From: Sphingomonas sp. BK235
GTDB taxonomy: Bacteria; Pseudomonadota; Alphaproteobacteria; Sphingomonadales; Sphingomonadaceae
Direction of reading: 5' to 3'
Assembly (NCBI RefSeq): GCF_004345855.1
Contig: NZ_SLXN01000001.1
Span: 1,054,001 to 1,118,000 of the forward strand
DNA: 64,000 bases
In this document: one piece after another, positions 18,654 to 27,500 of the stretch
Numbering within the stretch: position 1 is the first letter of the stretch
How the letters are laid out: every line of letters begins with the position of its first letter
Notes under the pieces: generated by a model
Seen by the model: the letters and a program-made list of their open reading frames with translations, nothing else
Databases searched by the model: none
Told to the model about the DNA's origin: nothing
Made by a program: the position numbers and the translations under genes

Positions 18654-21056
18654 TCACGCCGCGTCGCGCACCGTCGCGCTCGGCAAGGCGCGCACTGCCG
18701 CGACCAACGCGCTCTTGGCTATAGGCTTCTCGATAACCTGGGTGATTGACGGCGTCTGCCAATCGATTCGGCGCACGGTCGTGTCGGCCGACATCAGCAT
18801 CGCGATCGGCGCTCGTGTGGCGGCCGCGAGCGCGGCGAGCTGTTCGCCGCCGGTGGTAGGATCGAGCGAGCCGGCATCGACCAGCACCCGCTCCGGCCGT
18901 GCGCGCTCCGCCACCGCGGGCGCCTCCGCGGCATCGGCGAAGGCGACCGTACCGATCGGCTCGAACAACGCCTTGTACATCGCCCGGGTGATCGGATTGC
19001 GCTCGATCACCAGCAGCGCGAGCGCGGCGCGCTCCGGCTCGGCCCCCTCTGCCGGGACGCACGGCAGATCGAGGACGAAGGTAGCCCCTTCTCCGAGGCG
19101 GCTCGCCACGGTGACATCGCCCCCCATCGCCCGCGCCAGGTTCCGGCAGATCGACAATCCCAGCCCCGTGCCGCCGAACTGCCGCGTCGTTCCCGCATCG
19201 GCCTGGCGGAACGACTCGAAGATCAGCTGATGGACGTTCTCCGCGATGCCGATCCCGGTATCCGCGACGGTAATGCGAAACCGCCCGTCCTTCGCCGAGG
19301 CCTCGAGGCGGACCGTCCCCGCCGGCGTGAACTTCACCGCATTCGACAGGAGATTGAACACGATCTGCCGCAGCCGCGCCGAGTCGCCCTTGATCCAGCG
19401 CGGCACGTCATCGATCGCGGTCGCGAAGGTGAGCCCCTTGGCGTTCGCGGGATCGCGCCACAGCCGTGCCGATTCATCGAGCAACAGCCGCAGGTCGAGC
19501 GGTGCGGTCTCGATCGTCATCCGACCGGTCTCGATCTTGGCGACGTCGAGGATGTCGTCGACCAGCGCGCGCATCGTCGTGCCGGCGCCATGGACGACAC
19601 CGAGCCGGTCGCGCGTCACGCCGTCCAGCGTCGGATCCGCCATCATCACCTGGGTCATGCCAAGGATGCCGTTGAGCGGGGTGCGGATCTCATGGCTGGT
19701 GGTGGCGAGGAACTCGGTCTTGGCGCGCAGCGCCTTCGCCAGCTCGCTGTTGCTGGCGGCGAGTTCCTCGTTGGCGGCGCGCACCTCGTTGCGGCTGCGA
19801 CGGATCGTGAACAGCCCGATGCCGAGCAGCGTGATGATCAGCACCGTGCTCGCCACCGTCCCGTACAGGATCAACCGCTGGCTCCGCGCGGTGGCACGCT
19901 CGAACGCGACGGTCTTGGCGAGGTCCGCCGCCTTCAACCGCGCGATCCGCAACTCCTGATTGGCATAATCGAAGCGCGCGGCCGCCAGCGCCGCGCTGTT
20001 CGAGCGCGCGATCTCGGTGGCCTGGTCGTCGAGCCGCTTGACCGCGCGCAGGTGACGCAGCGCCGCGGCGTCGTCTCCCCCGGCGGCGTAGATGCGATAG
20101 GCGATGTCGTGGACGTCGCGGTCGGCGATCAGCGTGCGCGCGAGATCGACCCCGGCGAAGCGCTGCTCGATCAGCGCGCGCGCGCGCGCCGGGTCACCCG
20201 CCTGGAGCGCGGCGTCGGCGGCGAGCGCCAGCAGCTGCGGGCGCTGCACCGCGACACTCTCCTGCTGGGTCAGCGCGAGCCCGCGCCGGATGCTCTCGGC
20301 GGCGCGGCTGGTCTGGCCGAGCCGAAGCTGCGCCTCGGCGACACTGCTCAGCGCCTGCGCGAGCGCCAGCGGACTGCGAACCGCCGCGGCGGCGCGAAGC
20401 GCGCGCCGGAACGAGGCCTCCGCCTCGCCGAACCGCCCCAGCGCGGACAATGCCTGCCCGCGACCATTCTCGATCGCAACCGTCAGGCCGGGATCGTCGG
20501 CGTACCGGTCCGACGCCTCGGAGAAATAGCGCAGCGACGTCGCATAATCGCCCGCGCTCCGGTACAATAGAGCGATGAGTGTCAGCGCCTTGGCCTGACT
20601 GCGCTGGTCACCCAGCGCGACGAACCGGTCATGGGCGCGCTGCAAGGCGGTGAGCGCCTCGGTGATGCGCCCGGCGTCGGTGAGCGCGCTGCCCTGCGAC
20701 AACAGGATGTCCGCCGCGAGCCGCGACTGGTCGCCCGCGGCGCGGGCCTGACGCTGCGCCACGCTCAGCAACCCGAGCGCGCGGCGCGGCTGCCCGATCC
20801 GCGTATATGCCTCCGCCTCGAGCCAGCTGAGCGTGGCGGCGCGGTTCCATTCGGCGGGCCGGCGCGGCGACGGCGCGGCGGCGCGCGCCCGTTCCGCGAG
20901 GGTGATCGCGCCGCGCGGGTCGACGAGCATCTGCTCGCGGATCTGGTCCACCACGGCAACCTTGCCGCCCGGCGCCGCCTGCGCGGTGAGCGGCGACCAT
21001 GATGCGGCGACGAAGACGATAACGGCGGCAAACCGCCGGATCAGGCGCGCTTCCAC
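18654..21056 (-). CDS. TPR hybrid histidine kinase with divergent receiver
   Basis: 800-residue sensor. Residues 1-25 look like a signal peptide and are followed by a periplasmic TPR-like helical region (about 35-385). A TM segment lies at about 395-418, a coiled coil after it, then HisKA with FLATTSHEIRTPLNG (His455), HATPase_c (RQIVFNLLSNAVKFT; DTGIGI; FGGTGLGLSI) and a C-terminal receiver (about 676-795). The receiver is divergent: Asp727 in LVDAGSLDP and Lys777 in IEKPI are kept, but the acidic pair is reduced to IERN. The GTG start at 21056 overlaps the EAL stop by 16 nt; the longer open frame is antisense-like sequence. Confidence 0.85.
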   Translation of the reverse strand: MEARLIRRFAAVIVFVAASWSPLTAQAAPGGKVAVVDQIREQMLVDPRGAITLAERARAAAPSPRRPAEWNRAATLSWLEAEAYTRIGQPRRALGLLSVAQRQARAAGDQSRLAADILLSQGSALTDAGRITEALTALQRAHDRFVALGDQRSQAKALTLIALLYRSAGDYATSLRYFSEASDRYADDPGLTVAIENGRGQALSALGRFGEAEASFRRALRAAAAVRSPLALAQALSSVAEAQLRLGQTSRAAESIRRGLALTQQESVAVQRPQLLALAADAALQAGDPARARALIEQRFAGVDLARTLIADRDVHDIAYRIYAAGGDDAAALRHLRAVKRLDDQATEIARSNSAALAAARFDYANQELRIARLKAADLAKTVAFERATARSQRLILYGTVASTVLIITLLGIGLFTIRRSRNEVRAANEELAASNSELAKALRAKTEFLATTSHEIRTPLNGILGMTQVMMADPTLDGVTRDRLGVVHGAGTTMRALVDDILDVAKIETGRMTIETAPLDLRLLLDESARLWRDPANAKGLTFATAIDDVPRWIKGDSARLRQIVFNLLSNAVKFTPAGTVRLEASAKDGRFRITVADTGIGIAENVHQLIFESFRQADAGTTRQFGGTGLGLSICRNLARAMGGDVTVASRLGEGATFVLDLPCVPAEGAEPERAALALLVIERNPITRAMYKALFEPIGTVAFADAAEAPAVAERARPERVLVDAGSLDPTTGGEQLAALAAATRAPIAMLMSADTTVRRIDWQTPSITQVIEKPIAKSALVAAVRALPSATVRDAA

Positions 21057-22342
21057 GTCGCGCTCAGTCGGGTGAAGGACGCGCGCGTGTCCGCCGACGC
21101 GCGATGATGCCGCTCCTCCGAGAGGAAACCGGCGAGCGTCTCGAGCTCGACCGGCCGACTGAGCACATAGCCCTGCACCATGTCGCAGCCCATCACCGAC
21201 AATAACGCGAGCGCCGCGTGCGACTCGACGCCCTCGGCGACCACCTCCATGTCGAGCGCATGCGCCAGGTCGATCGTCGAGCGCACGATCAGCGGATCGC
21301 GATGCGAGCTGGTGATCCCGGTGATGAAGAGCTTGTCGATCTTGAGCTCGCGCGCGGGCAGCTGCTTGAGATAGGCGAGGCTCGACAGCCCGGCGCCGTA
21401 ATCGTCGATCGACACGGTGATCCCGATCGAGTCGAATCGCTGGAGGTTGGCGATCGCGCGCTCGGGATCGCGGATCACCGCGGTCTCGGTGATCTCGAAG
21501 CCGAGCCGCGCATCGGGCGCGGCGGCGATATAGCCACACACCGCCTCGGCGAAGGCAGCGTCGGCGAGCACCTGGCCCGAGATGTTGATGAACAAGCGGA
21601 CGTCATGGCCGAGCCGCCGCAACCGCCGCTGGTCCTGGATCGCGCGGCGCACGGTCCACAAGGTGAGCGGCCCGACGCGGCGCCCTTCCTCGGCCGCGGG
21701 GATGAAATCGGCCGGCAGGATCAGCCCGCGGCGGGGGTGACGCCAGCGGATCAGCGCCTCGGCGCTCTTGATCTCCTGTTGGCGGACGTGGAGCTTGGGC
21801 TGGTAGAACAGCTCCATCTCGTCCTCGGCCAGCGCGCGATCGAGCTCGCTGGCCAGATCCTCGCCGGCGACGAGCGGCGGGCCGACGCTATGCGCCGCCT
21901 GTGCGGCCAGCGCCTGCGCCAGCGAGGCCTCGGCTGCCTCGGCGAGCGTCACGTCGCCCACGTCAGTCTCGCCGATCGCGACGCCGATCGCCCAGCCATG
22001 CGCGGCGACGCGATCGGCTCCCGCCGCCGTCGGATCGAAGAAGGACCGCACTCCCGCCGCAACATGCTCCACCTCGTCGAACGCGCCACTGCAGTCCACC
22101 TGCACCACGTCCTGCCCCACCGACCCGACCCGCGCCAGCGGCAACGCCGCCGCGAGCCGAGCCGCCGCACCGGGCACCAGATCGCCCGCGGCGGCGACGC
22201 CGAGGCTGCGCCGCACGGCGGCATAGTCCCGGAGCCGCGCGAGCAGCTGGATCCGCCCCGTGCGTAGCACGTCCGCGGTGCCGCCGTCGCGCCGCGCGTC
22301 ACCGTGCGGCCGGGGCGGCCAAGGAAGAGGCTGAGTGGCCAT
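21041..22342 (-). CDS. EAL-domain c-di-GMP phosphodiesterase
   Basis: 433 residues. The C-terminal EAL domain (about 165-410) keeps the catalytic set: SAEALIRW, NISGQVL (Asn), FEITETA (Glu), SIDDYGAGLSSLAYL (Asp-Asp), ELKIDKLFI (Lys), VVAEGVE (Glu) and QGYVLSRP, so hydrolysis of c-di-GMP to pGpG is expected. The N-terminal 160 residues look like a degenerate GGDEF fold without the GGDEF loop, perhaps regulatory. No membrane segment. It is the first gene of the operon with the hybrid kinase and receiver, and its 5' side faces a CtrA box and the divergent peptide array. Confidence 0.92.
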   Translation of the reverse strand: MATQPLPWPPRPHGDARRDGGTADVLRTGRIQLLARLRDYAAVRRSLGVAAAGDLVPGAAARLAAALPLARVGSVGQDVVQVDCSGAFDEVEHVAAGVRSFFDPTAAGADRVAAHGWAIGVAIGETDVGDVTLAEAAEASLAQALAAQAAHSVGPPLVAGEDLASELDRALAEDEMELFYQPKLHVRQQEIKSAEALIRWRHPRRGLILPADFIPAAEEGRRVGPLTLWTVRRAIQDQRRLRRLGHDVRLFINISGQVLADAAFAEAVCGYIAAAPDARLGFEITETAVIRDPERAIANLQRFDSIGITVSIDDYGAGLSSLAYLKQLPARELKIDKLFITGITSSHRDPLIVRSTIDLAHALDMEVVAEGVESHAALALLSVMGCDMVQGYVLSRPVELETLAGFLSEERHHRASADTRASFTRLSATWKRA

Positions 22343-22401
22343 CGCGCGCCCACTCTAGAAAGCCGATCTTAAAGATTGACTTAAGTACGTCCCACTTTGG
22401 G

Positions 22402-22417
22402 TTAACCTCTGGTTAAC
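22402..22417. promoter_or_regulatory. CtrA-type box
   Basis: TTAACCTCTGGTTAAC at 22402-22417 is a perfect TTAA-N7-TTAAC, the binding consensus of the alphaproteobacterial cell-cycle and motility regulator CtrA. Two more TTAA words lie at 22369-22372 and 22381-22384 (8 nt apart), so four TTAA occur within 50 bp of otherwise GC-rich DNA. The box is 60 nt upstream of the EAL gene start and 80 nt upstream of the first 19-residue peptide, so it could serve either direction. No convincing -10 hexamer is visible downstream on either side. Confidence 0.6.
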
Positions 22418-22496
22418 GACATTGAGAAGTGGTGAAAAAAGCGTTACTGGCGCGTTACCCTTCGGGGGGGTTGAGCAAGATATAGGGAGAAGCCCC

Positions 22497-22556
22497 ATGT
22501 TCGCATTCGTTCTCGCGCTGATCGGTTTCGTCGGCACCACCATCAAGCCCTGGTAA
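22497..22556 (+). CDS. 19-residue hydrophobic peptide, array copy 1
   Basis: Encodes MFAFVLALIGFVGTTIKPW. Residues 1-13 are hydrophobic and end in Gly; the tail TTIKPW is polar/aromatic with one positive charge, so the peptide could insert in or lie along the membrane with the C-terminus exposed. GGAG (22486-22489) is 7 nt before the ATG. First of four tandem copies, 80 nt after the CtrA box and divergent from the EAL gene. No recognised family. In size and character it recalls Ibs-type toxins or other small membrane peptides, but a fourfold polycistronic array is not their usual arrangement. Confidence 0.75.
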   Translation: MFAFVLALIGFVGTTIKPW

Positions 22557-22570
22557 GACGGAGAAGATCG

Positions 22571-22630
22571 ATGCTCGCTTTCGTTCTCGCGCTGATCGGT
22601 TTCGTCGGCACCACCATCAAGCCCTGGTAA
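22571..22630 (+). CDS. 19-residue hydrophobic peptide, array copy 2
   Basis: Encodes MLAFVLALIGFVGTTIKPW, differing from copy 1 only by Leu2 for Phe2. The SD GGAG lies 7 nt upstream inside a 14-nt spacer after the copy 1 stop, so the copies are almost certainly on one mRNA. Codon 3 (GCT instead of GCA) is a silent difference from copy 1. Function unknown. Confidence 0.75.
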   Translation: MLAFVLALIGFVGTTIKPW

Positions 22631-22644
22631 GACGGAGAAGATCG

Positions 22645-22704
22645 ATGCTCGCTTTCGTCCTCGCGCTGATCGGTTTCGTCGGCACCACTATCAAGCCCTG
22701 GTAA
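22645..22704 (+). CDS. 19-residue hydrophobic peptide, array copy 3
   Basis: Encodes MLAFVLALIGFVGTTIKPW, identical in protein to copy 2 but with silent changes at codon 5 (GTC) and codon 15 (ACT). The preceding 14-nt spacer is identical to that before copy 2, pointing to a recent unit duplication. GGAG is again 7 nt before the ATG. Function unknown. Confidence 0.75.
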   Translation: MLAFVLALIGFVGTTIKPW

Positions 22705-22715
22705 GGAGAAGACCA

Positions 22716-22775
22716 ATGTTCGCATTCGTCCTCGCACTGATCGGCTTCGTCGGCACCACGATCAAGCCCTGGTAA
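22716..22775 (+). CDS. 19-residue hydrophobic peptide, array copy 4
   Basis: Encodes MFAFVLALIGFVGTTIKPW, identical in protein to copy 1 although it differs at five silent third positions (codons 5, 7, 10, 15 and others relative to copies 1-3). The spacer is shorter (11 nt) and the SD is stronger (AAGGAG), again 7 nt from the ATG. It is the most diverged copy in DNA, so the array is not simply one recent slippage event. A hairpin follows 8 nt after its stop. Confidence 0.75.
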   Translation: MFAFVLALIGFVGTTIKPW

Positions 22776-22782
22776 GCTAGGC

Positions 22783-22827
22783 GACGCCCCGGCACTTGCA
22801 GCCACGATGGCTGCGATCCGGGGCGTC
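22783..22827. terminator. Bidirectional hairpin after the peptide array
   Basis: Outer stem GACGCCCCGG (22783-22792) with CCGGGGCGTC (22818-22827), 10 bp perfect; inner stem GCAGCCA (22798-22804) with TGGCTGC (22808-22814) and a 3-nt loop. It fills the gap between the last peptide stop and the stop codon of the converging monooxygenase gene (22828). No T-tract follows on either strand, so termination or 3'-end stabilisation is inferred from position and stem strength. Confidence 0.65.
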
Positions 22828-24333
22828 CTATGTTCGACTGGCCGACGCGGCCGGCTTTGTTTGGCGTCGCGCGGTTTCGACGCGCGTCCCCGTGCTAAAT
22901 ATCATCTCGTCGTCGATCGCACCGAACCGCAATGCGGCCAGATCGAGCCAATATGCCTGGTGGAGCCGCCACGGACGACGATCGCCCTGCTGCGGCAGGA
23001 GCGGCAGCGCGCGGCGTATGTAACCCGAGGTCAGGTCCGCGAACGGCTGTCGGCGCACCCCGCGCTTACCGACCCGAGGCGTCGCGCTGACGGCGCCGCG
23101 CCGTCGCATCGCCCGCAGCAACCGGCACAGATAGGTCGCGACCAGGTCCGCCTTCAGCGTCCACGACGCATTGGTATAGCCGAAGGTGAAGCTGAAGTTC
23201 GGCACGTCCGACAGCATCATCTCTTTATATTGGACCGCCTGCGCCGGATCGACCGCGCGGCCGTCTTGACGAAGCGTCATCCCGCCGAGCAGGGCGATCT
23301 CGAGCCCGGTCGCGGTGACGATCACGTCCGCGTCGACCGCTGTTCCATCGGTCATCACGATCCCGCCGGGTCCGAACCGCTCGATCGTGCCGGTCACCAT
23401 GCGTGCGCGACCGTCGCGAAGCACGCGGAACAGGTCGCCGTCGGGCACGAGGCAGAGTCGCTGGTCCCACGGATCGTAACGCGGGGTGAAATGCGCGGTG
23501 ACGTCATGCCCCTCGCCCAGCTCCGCGCGCACCATCGCGATGAGGCGCCGCACAACGCCGCGTGGCCGGCGCCGCGCGAGCTGGAAGAAGATCTGGCCGA
23601 GCACGACATTCTTCCAGCGCGTCACGGCATAAGCGGCTCCCTCGGGCAGATGATCGCGCAGCCAGTCGGCGACCCGATCGCGCGACGGTCGCGCCACGAC
23701 ATAGCCGGGCGAGCGTTGTACCATCGTCACGTGAGCCCCGGCCTCGGCCAGCGCCGGGACCAGCGTCACCGCGGTGGCGCCGCTGCCGATCACCGCCACC
23801 CGCTTGCCCGCCACGTCGAGCGATTCGGGCCAGAATTGCGGATGGACGATCACGCCGTCGAAGCGCTCCTGCCCGGCGAAACGGGGCTGGTGCGCGCGAT
23901 CGTACGCGTAATAGCCCGAGCAGGCGTGCAGCCAGTCGCAGCGGATCGTCTGCGGATCGCTGTCGCGAGTCGCGATGGTCAGCGTCCAGCACGCCAGCTC
24001 GCTCGACCAGTCGGCGTCGATCACGCGATGGCCGAAGCGGATCGAGTCGATCACCCCGCACGCGACGGCGGTCTCCTCGATATACTGCCGGATGGCCGTG
24101 CCGCTCGCGATTGCCTCCGCCGCGCGCCAGGGGCGGAAGCCGTAGCCGAGCGTGTGCATGTCCGAGTCGGATCGCACCCCCGGATAGCGGAACAGGTCCC
24201 AGGTTCCGCCGATCGCCTCGCGCGCCTCGAGGATCAGCAGGCGGTGATCGGGGCATCGCCGCCGCACATGGCAGGCCGCACCGATACCCGAGAGGCCCGC
24301 GCCGATGATGATGACGTCGAACTGTTCCACCAT
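22828..24333 (-). CDS. Flavin-containing Baeyer-Villiger-type monooxygenase
   Basis: 501-residue FAD/NADPH monooxygenase. The FAD-binding Rossmann motif IIGAGLSGIGAACHV is at residues 9-23, GGTWDLFRYPGVRSDSD at about 42, the Baeyer-Villiger-type fingerprint F-x-G ... VHPQFWPE at about 165, and the NADPH Rossmann motif AVIGSGATAVTL at about 180. The size and the YPGVRSDSDM segment match EthA-like enzymes, which oxygenate ketones or thioamides. Cytosolic or peripheral; substrate unknown. Converges on the peptide array and ends 1 nt from the shared hairpin. The 225-nt gap upstream (24334-24558) has only a palindrome at 24502. Confidence 0.88.
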   Translation of the reverse strand: MVEQFDVIIIGAGLSGIGAACHVRRRCPDHRLLILEAREAIGGTWDLFRYPGVRSDSDMHTLGYGFRPWRAAEAIASGTAIRQYIEETAVACGVIDSIRFGHRVIDADWSSELACWTLTIATRDSDPQTIRCDWLHACSGYYAYDRAHQPRFAGQERFDGVIVHPQFWPESLDVAGKRVAVIGSGATAVTLVPALAEAGAHVTMVQRSPGYVVARPSRDRVADWLRDHLPEGAAYAVTRWKNVVLGQIFFQLARRRPRGVVRRLIAMVRAELGEGHDVTAHFTPRYDPWDQRLCLVPDGDLFRVLRDGRARMVTGTIERFGPGGIVMTDGTAVDADVIVTATGLEIALLGGMTLRQDGRAVDPAQAVQYKEMMLSDVPNFSFTFGYTNASWTLKADLVATYLCRLLRAMRRRGAVSATPRVGKRGVRRQPFADLTSGYIRRALPLLPQQGDRRPWRLHQAYWLDLAALRFGAIDDEMIFSTGTRVETARRQTKPAASASRT

Positions 24334-24501
24334 GCCTCCCCGGAGCCGGTCGGTTCAGCGATCGGCCGTGGCAATCGCCGCGCTTGCCGCTGTTGGCTCA
24401 GAATGTCGGAAGCTTAGACGATCATCCGCGGCTGACCATATCGACTCTGGTGACCTCGACCGCGAAGGAACGCGGCGACGGTCCCGTGACGCGGACAGGA
24501 G

Positions 24502-24515
24502 GGGACAGCTGTCCC
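24502..24515. promoter_or_regulatory. 14-bp perfect palindrome downstream of tamB
   Basis: GGGACAGCTGTCCC is a perfect dyad with no loop, in the non-coding stretch between the tamB stop and the monooxygenase start. A loopless dyad suggests a protein-binding site, for example for a dimeric regulator of the monooxygenase gene, more than a terminator. It lies about 170 nt upstream of that gene's ATG. Nothing else is evident in 24334-24558. Confidence 0.35.
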
Positions 24516-24558
24516 ATGCGGCGACTGGGCCGCGCGCGCCTCGCGCGCGGCCTGCCCG

Positions 24559-27500
24559 CTAGAAGTCGCGCGAGTAGCGCAATTGCACGTTCGACCCGCC
24601 GAACGACCCCGCCTGCGACAGCACGCTGATCGCGCGCGTCAGCGCGATCGTCAGCTGGGTGGCGGTGAAGCCGCGCGCGTCGGTGACGATCTCGATGTAG
24701 ATGTCGTCGGTCAGGTATTTGCCCGCCGCCAGTGCCGACCCGCGCCCGGTGGCCTCGTCCGCGCCGAGGATGCGCAACCGATCGAACCCGGTCGCCGAGC
24801 GCAGCTTGCCCAGGGGGTTGAGCCCCCCACCCGACCCGCGCAGCGAGTTGAGCGCGCTGGCGAGCTGGATCGCCTCGGTCGCCGACAGATTCTCCGGGTT
24901 GGTCCCGAACAGCAGGCGGCTCAACACCTCGTCCTGCGGCAAGGACGGAGTAGAGGTAAAGGCGATCTGCGGCCGCTGGCCCGTGCCGGTGATCGCGATG
25001 TTGAACGTGACATTGTCGTTGGTCGTGGTCGCCAGGATGTTGATGTCCGGATCGGTCAGCGCGCCGCCGCGGAAGCGCACCTGCCCACGCTCCACCTCGA
25101 AGCGCTTGCCCGCGAAGGAATAGGTGCCGCGCACCAGATCCAGGCCGCCAGCGATCGTCGGCGCGGCCGAGGTCCCGCCGACGCGCAGGTCCATCTCCCA
25201 CTCGCTCTCCAGCCCCATGCCCGAGACATAGAGCTGGTTGTCCGCGCGCACGCGCAGGTCGAGCTTGAACAGGCCGGGCGGCGATGCGGGCGCGGCCGGC
25301 CGGCCGGCCGCCTCCGCCGCCGCGGCGGCGGCCTGCGCGGCACGGACCTCGCTCTTCTTGCGCACGCCCGTCAGTTCCGGCACCTCGGCGGCGCCCTGGC
25401 GGATGATCTCGTAGCGCGCGTTGGGGATGTTGATCTGTCCGCTGATCAGCCCACCGTTGGCGCCGTTCTGGATCCGCACGTCGCCGCTCGCGGTCGCGCC
25501 GAGCGCGTCGGACCGCGCCAGCTGCGCGTTGCGCATCGCCACCGTCAGGTCGAGCGGGAAGCCCTGCGCCGCGGCGAGACCGACATTGCCCTGCGCCTGC
25601 ACCGTCCCCTGACCGGCGCGCGCCTGCATCTGCTGCAGCTCGAGCCGATCGTTGTTGAAGCGCGCCGCGATCCGCATGTTGGTCAGGCGCGTGCCGTAGG
25701 TCTCATTGTCATAGGTAAGATTGTCGGCCCGGATCAGACCGTTGACCCGCGGCGCCGCGACCGTGCCGCCGAGATCGGCGGCGATCGCGATCGGGCCGGA
25801 GAGCTGCTGCTCGGCGAGGCCGGCGAAGCTGAACAGGACGCCAGCCGGGCCGTTGTAACGGATCCCGCCGCCCAGCGGCCCCTGCATCAGCCGGGTCGAC
25901 CAGCGGCCGCTGCCGCTCGGGGTCAGCGTCGCGACGAGGCGGCCGACGGGGGTGCCCGCGCGCTTGATCAGCGCGCGCCCCTCACCTGCCGCGCTCGACA
26001 ACCTGCCCTGGAAGACGATGTCGACGGGCTCGGACACCGCCACCAGACTGGAGCGCGTGAAATTGTTGACGTTGAGGCGCACGTCGGCGCGGGGGAAGGC
26101 CTCGCCGGCGCTTTGCACATAATCGAGGCTGCCGGTCGCCTGTCCGCCGACCCCGAGATTGGGCACGAGCGCGCTGATCAGCGACAGATCTAGCCGGTCG
26201 AGCCGCATCTGCGCCTGGGTCGCCCCGCCGCCGAAGCGTCCGGCCAGCCGCATCGATCCCTTGTCGAAGTCGAGTCGCGCCGGCTCGAGCCGGTAACCAC
26301 CGTTCGCCGGCACGATCCGGGCCGGCTGCGCGGTGCGGAACGCCACATTGTTCGCCGCACCGCTCAGCGCGACGAGATAGAGGCTGGGCGACAGGCGCGA
26401 GTTGACCGCCAGCCGGAAAGGTACGCCGTTGGAGCCGTTGAACAACGCCTGCGCCGTCCCCGCGCCGTTGCGGTAATCGACCTTGACGCGCCCGGTCTGG
26501 AGCAGCGTGGCGCCGTAGCGCAGATTGGCGACCTGCGCGTCGGCGACGATCTGCGGCTTGTCGTACATCACCGCGTCGGCGGTGACGATCGCGCGGCCGA
26601 TGCTGAAGCCCGCCATGCCCGGGATCGTCGCGCCGGCGGCGCGCGCGTCGACGCTGGCGCGCTGATACTTGCCCTGCGCGCCGAGCGCGACATGGCCGTT
26701 GAGCCCGTTGCCGGCGAAGCGCACCTGCCCCGCGAACGGGCCGGCCGCCGTCTGGACGACGCGCCCGGCGAAGTCGATGCCGGCGAACAGCACGCGACGG
26801 ATGTCGACTGCGAGCTGGTTGCCCGGCGTCACCAGCACGTCGGCGGTGAAGGCGCCGTAATTGGTGCCGCCGCTGGCGTTGACCTGATAGGCCCCACCGC
26901 GCCCGACCACGCGCGCGTCGAGGTTGGCGAGGCCGATCCCCACCCCCGGTCGCGGCGCCCGCAGCCGCACGACCGGCGCGGTGGAGGAGCCGGTCACGCG
27001 CGCGTAGAGCGGGCCATATTGGGTCGAATAAGCGTCGGCGTCGATCAGCAGCGCGCCGTTGGCGGGATCGAAGCGACCCTGCCCGCGCGTGACGCGGAAC
27101 TGCGGCGCGTTGAGCGACAGGCTCTGGAACGTCACCACGCCGGTCGGCGAATAGCCGAAGCGTGTGCTCATCACCGCATTGCCGCCGAGGAAGTTGCGGA
27201 CGCCCTCGTTGAACAGCTGCTTGGTCTGGAGCGCGACCTTGCCGGTGATGCCGAATCCGCCGTTCGGGCCGGGCACCAGGTCGGCGTTGGTCTGCACGTT
27301 GATGATGCCGACGCTGTCGACGCGGAAGTTGTTGACGCGCCCCTGTAAGCCGCCGGTGTAGCGGCCCGTTTCCATGTTGGCGGCGATGATCGCGGTGGCG
27401 TCGATCGTGTCCGAGCGGATGCGCAGATTGTCGGACAGGATGTTGGGCATGGCGATGGCGAGGTCGCCGTCGATTCGCGCGTTGGTGGTGAGCCCGCCGA

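Larger units (their letters stand above)
22486..22775 (+). repeat. Tandem repeat unit: SD plus 19-codon ORF, four copies
   Basis: Four direct repeats with ATG-to-ATG distances of 74, 74 and 71 nt. Each unit is GGAG, exactly 7 nt, then a 20-codon ORF including TAA. Copies 2 and 3 share an identical 14-nt spacer. The ORFs differ at codons 2, 3, 5, 7, 10 and 15. Codon 2 alternates Phe/Leu and every other change is at a third position and silent. This pattern shows selection on the encoded peptide, not on the DNA sequence itself. Confidence 0.9.

Noticed and set aside
21057..21539. Extension of the hybrid kinase frame antisense to the EAL gene region
   Set aside because: It overlaps the EAL gene on the same strand in another frame; the signal peptide starts at the GTG at 21056.
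22369..22384. Second CtrA site TTAA-N8-TTAA
   Set aside because: Spacing is 8, not 7, and the trailing C of the second half is missing; treated only as a neighbouring half-site cluster.
22355..22805. Minus-strand ORFs of 62-64 residues opposite the peptide array
   Set aside because: Their codon changes between repeats are not silent, while those of the plus-strand peptides are; they merely reflect the repeats. An antisense RNA, as in Ibs/Sib loci, cannot be excluded but has no visible promoter.
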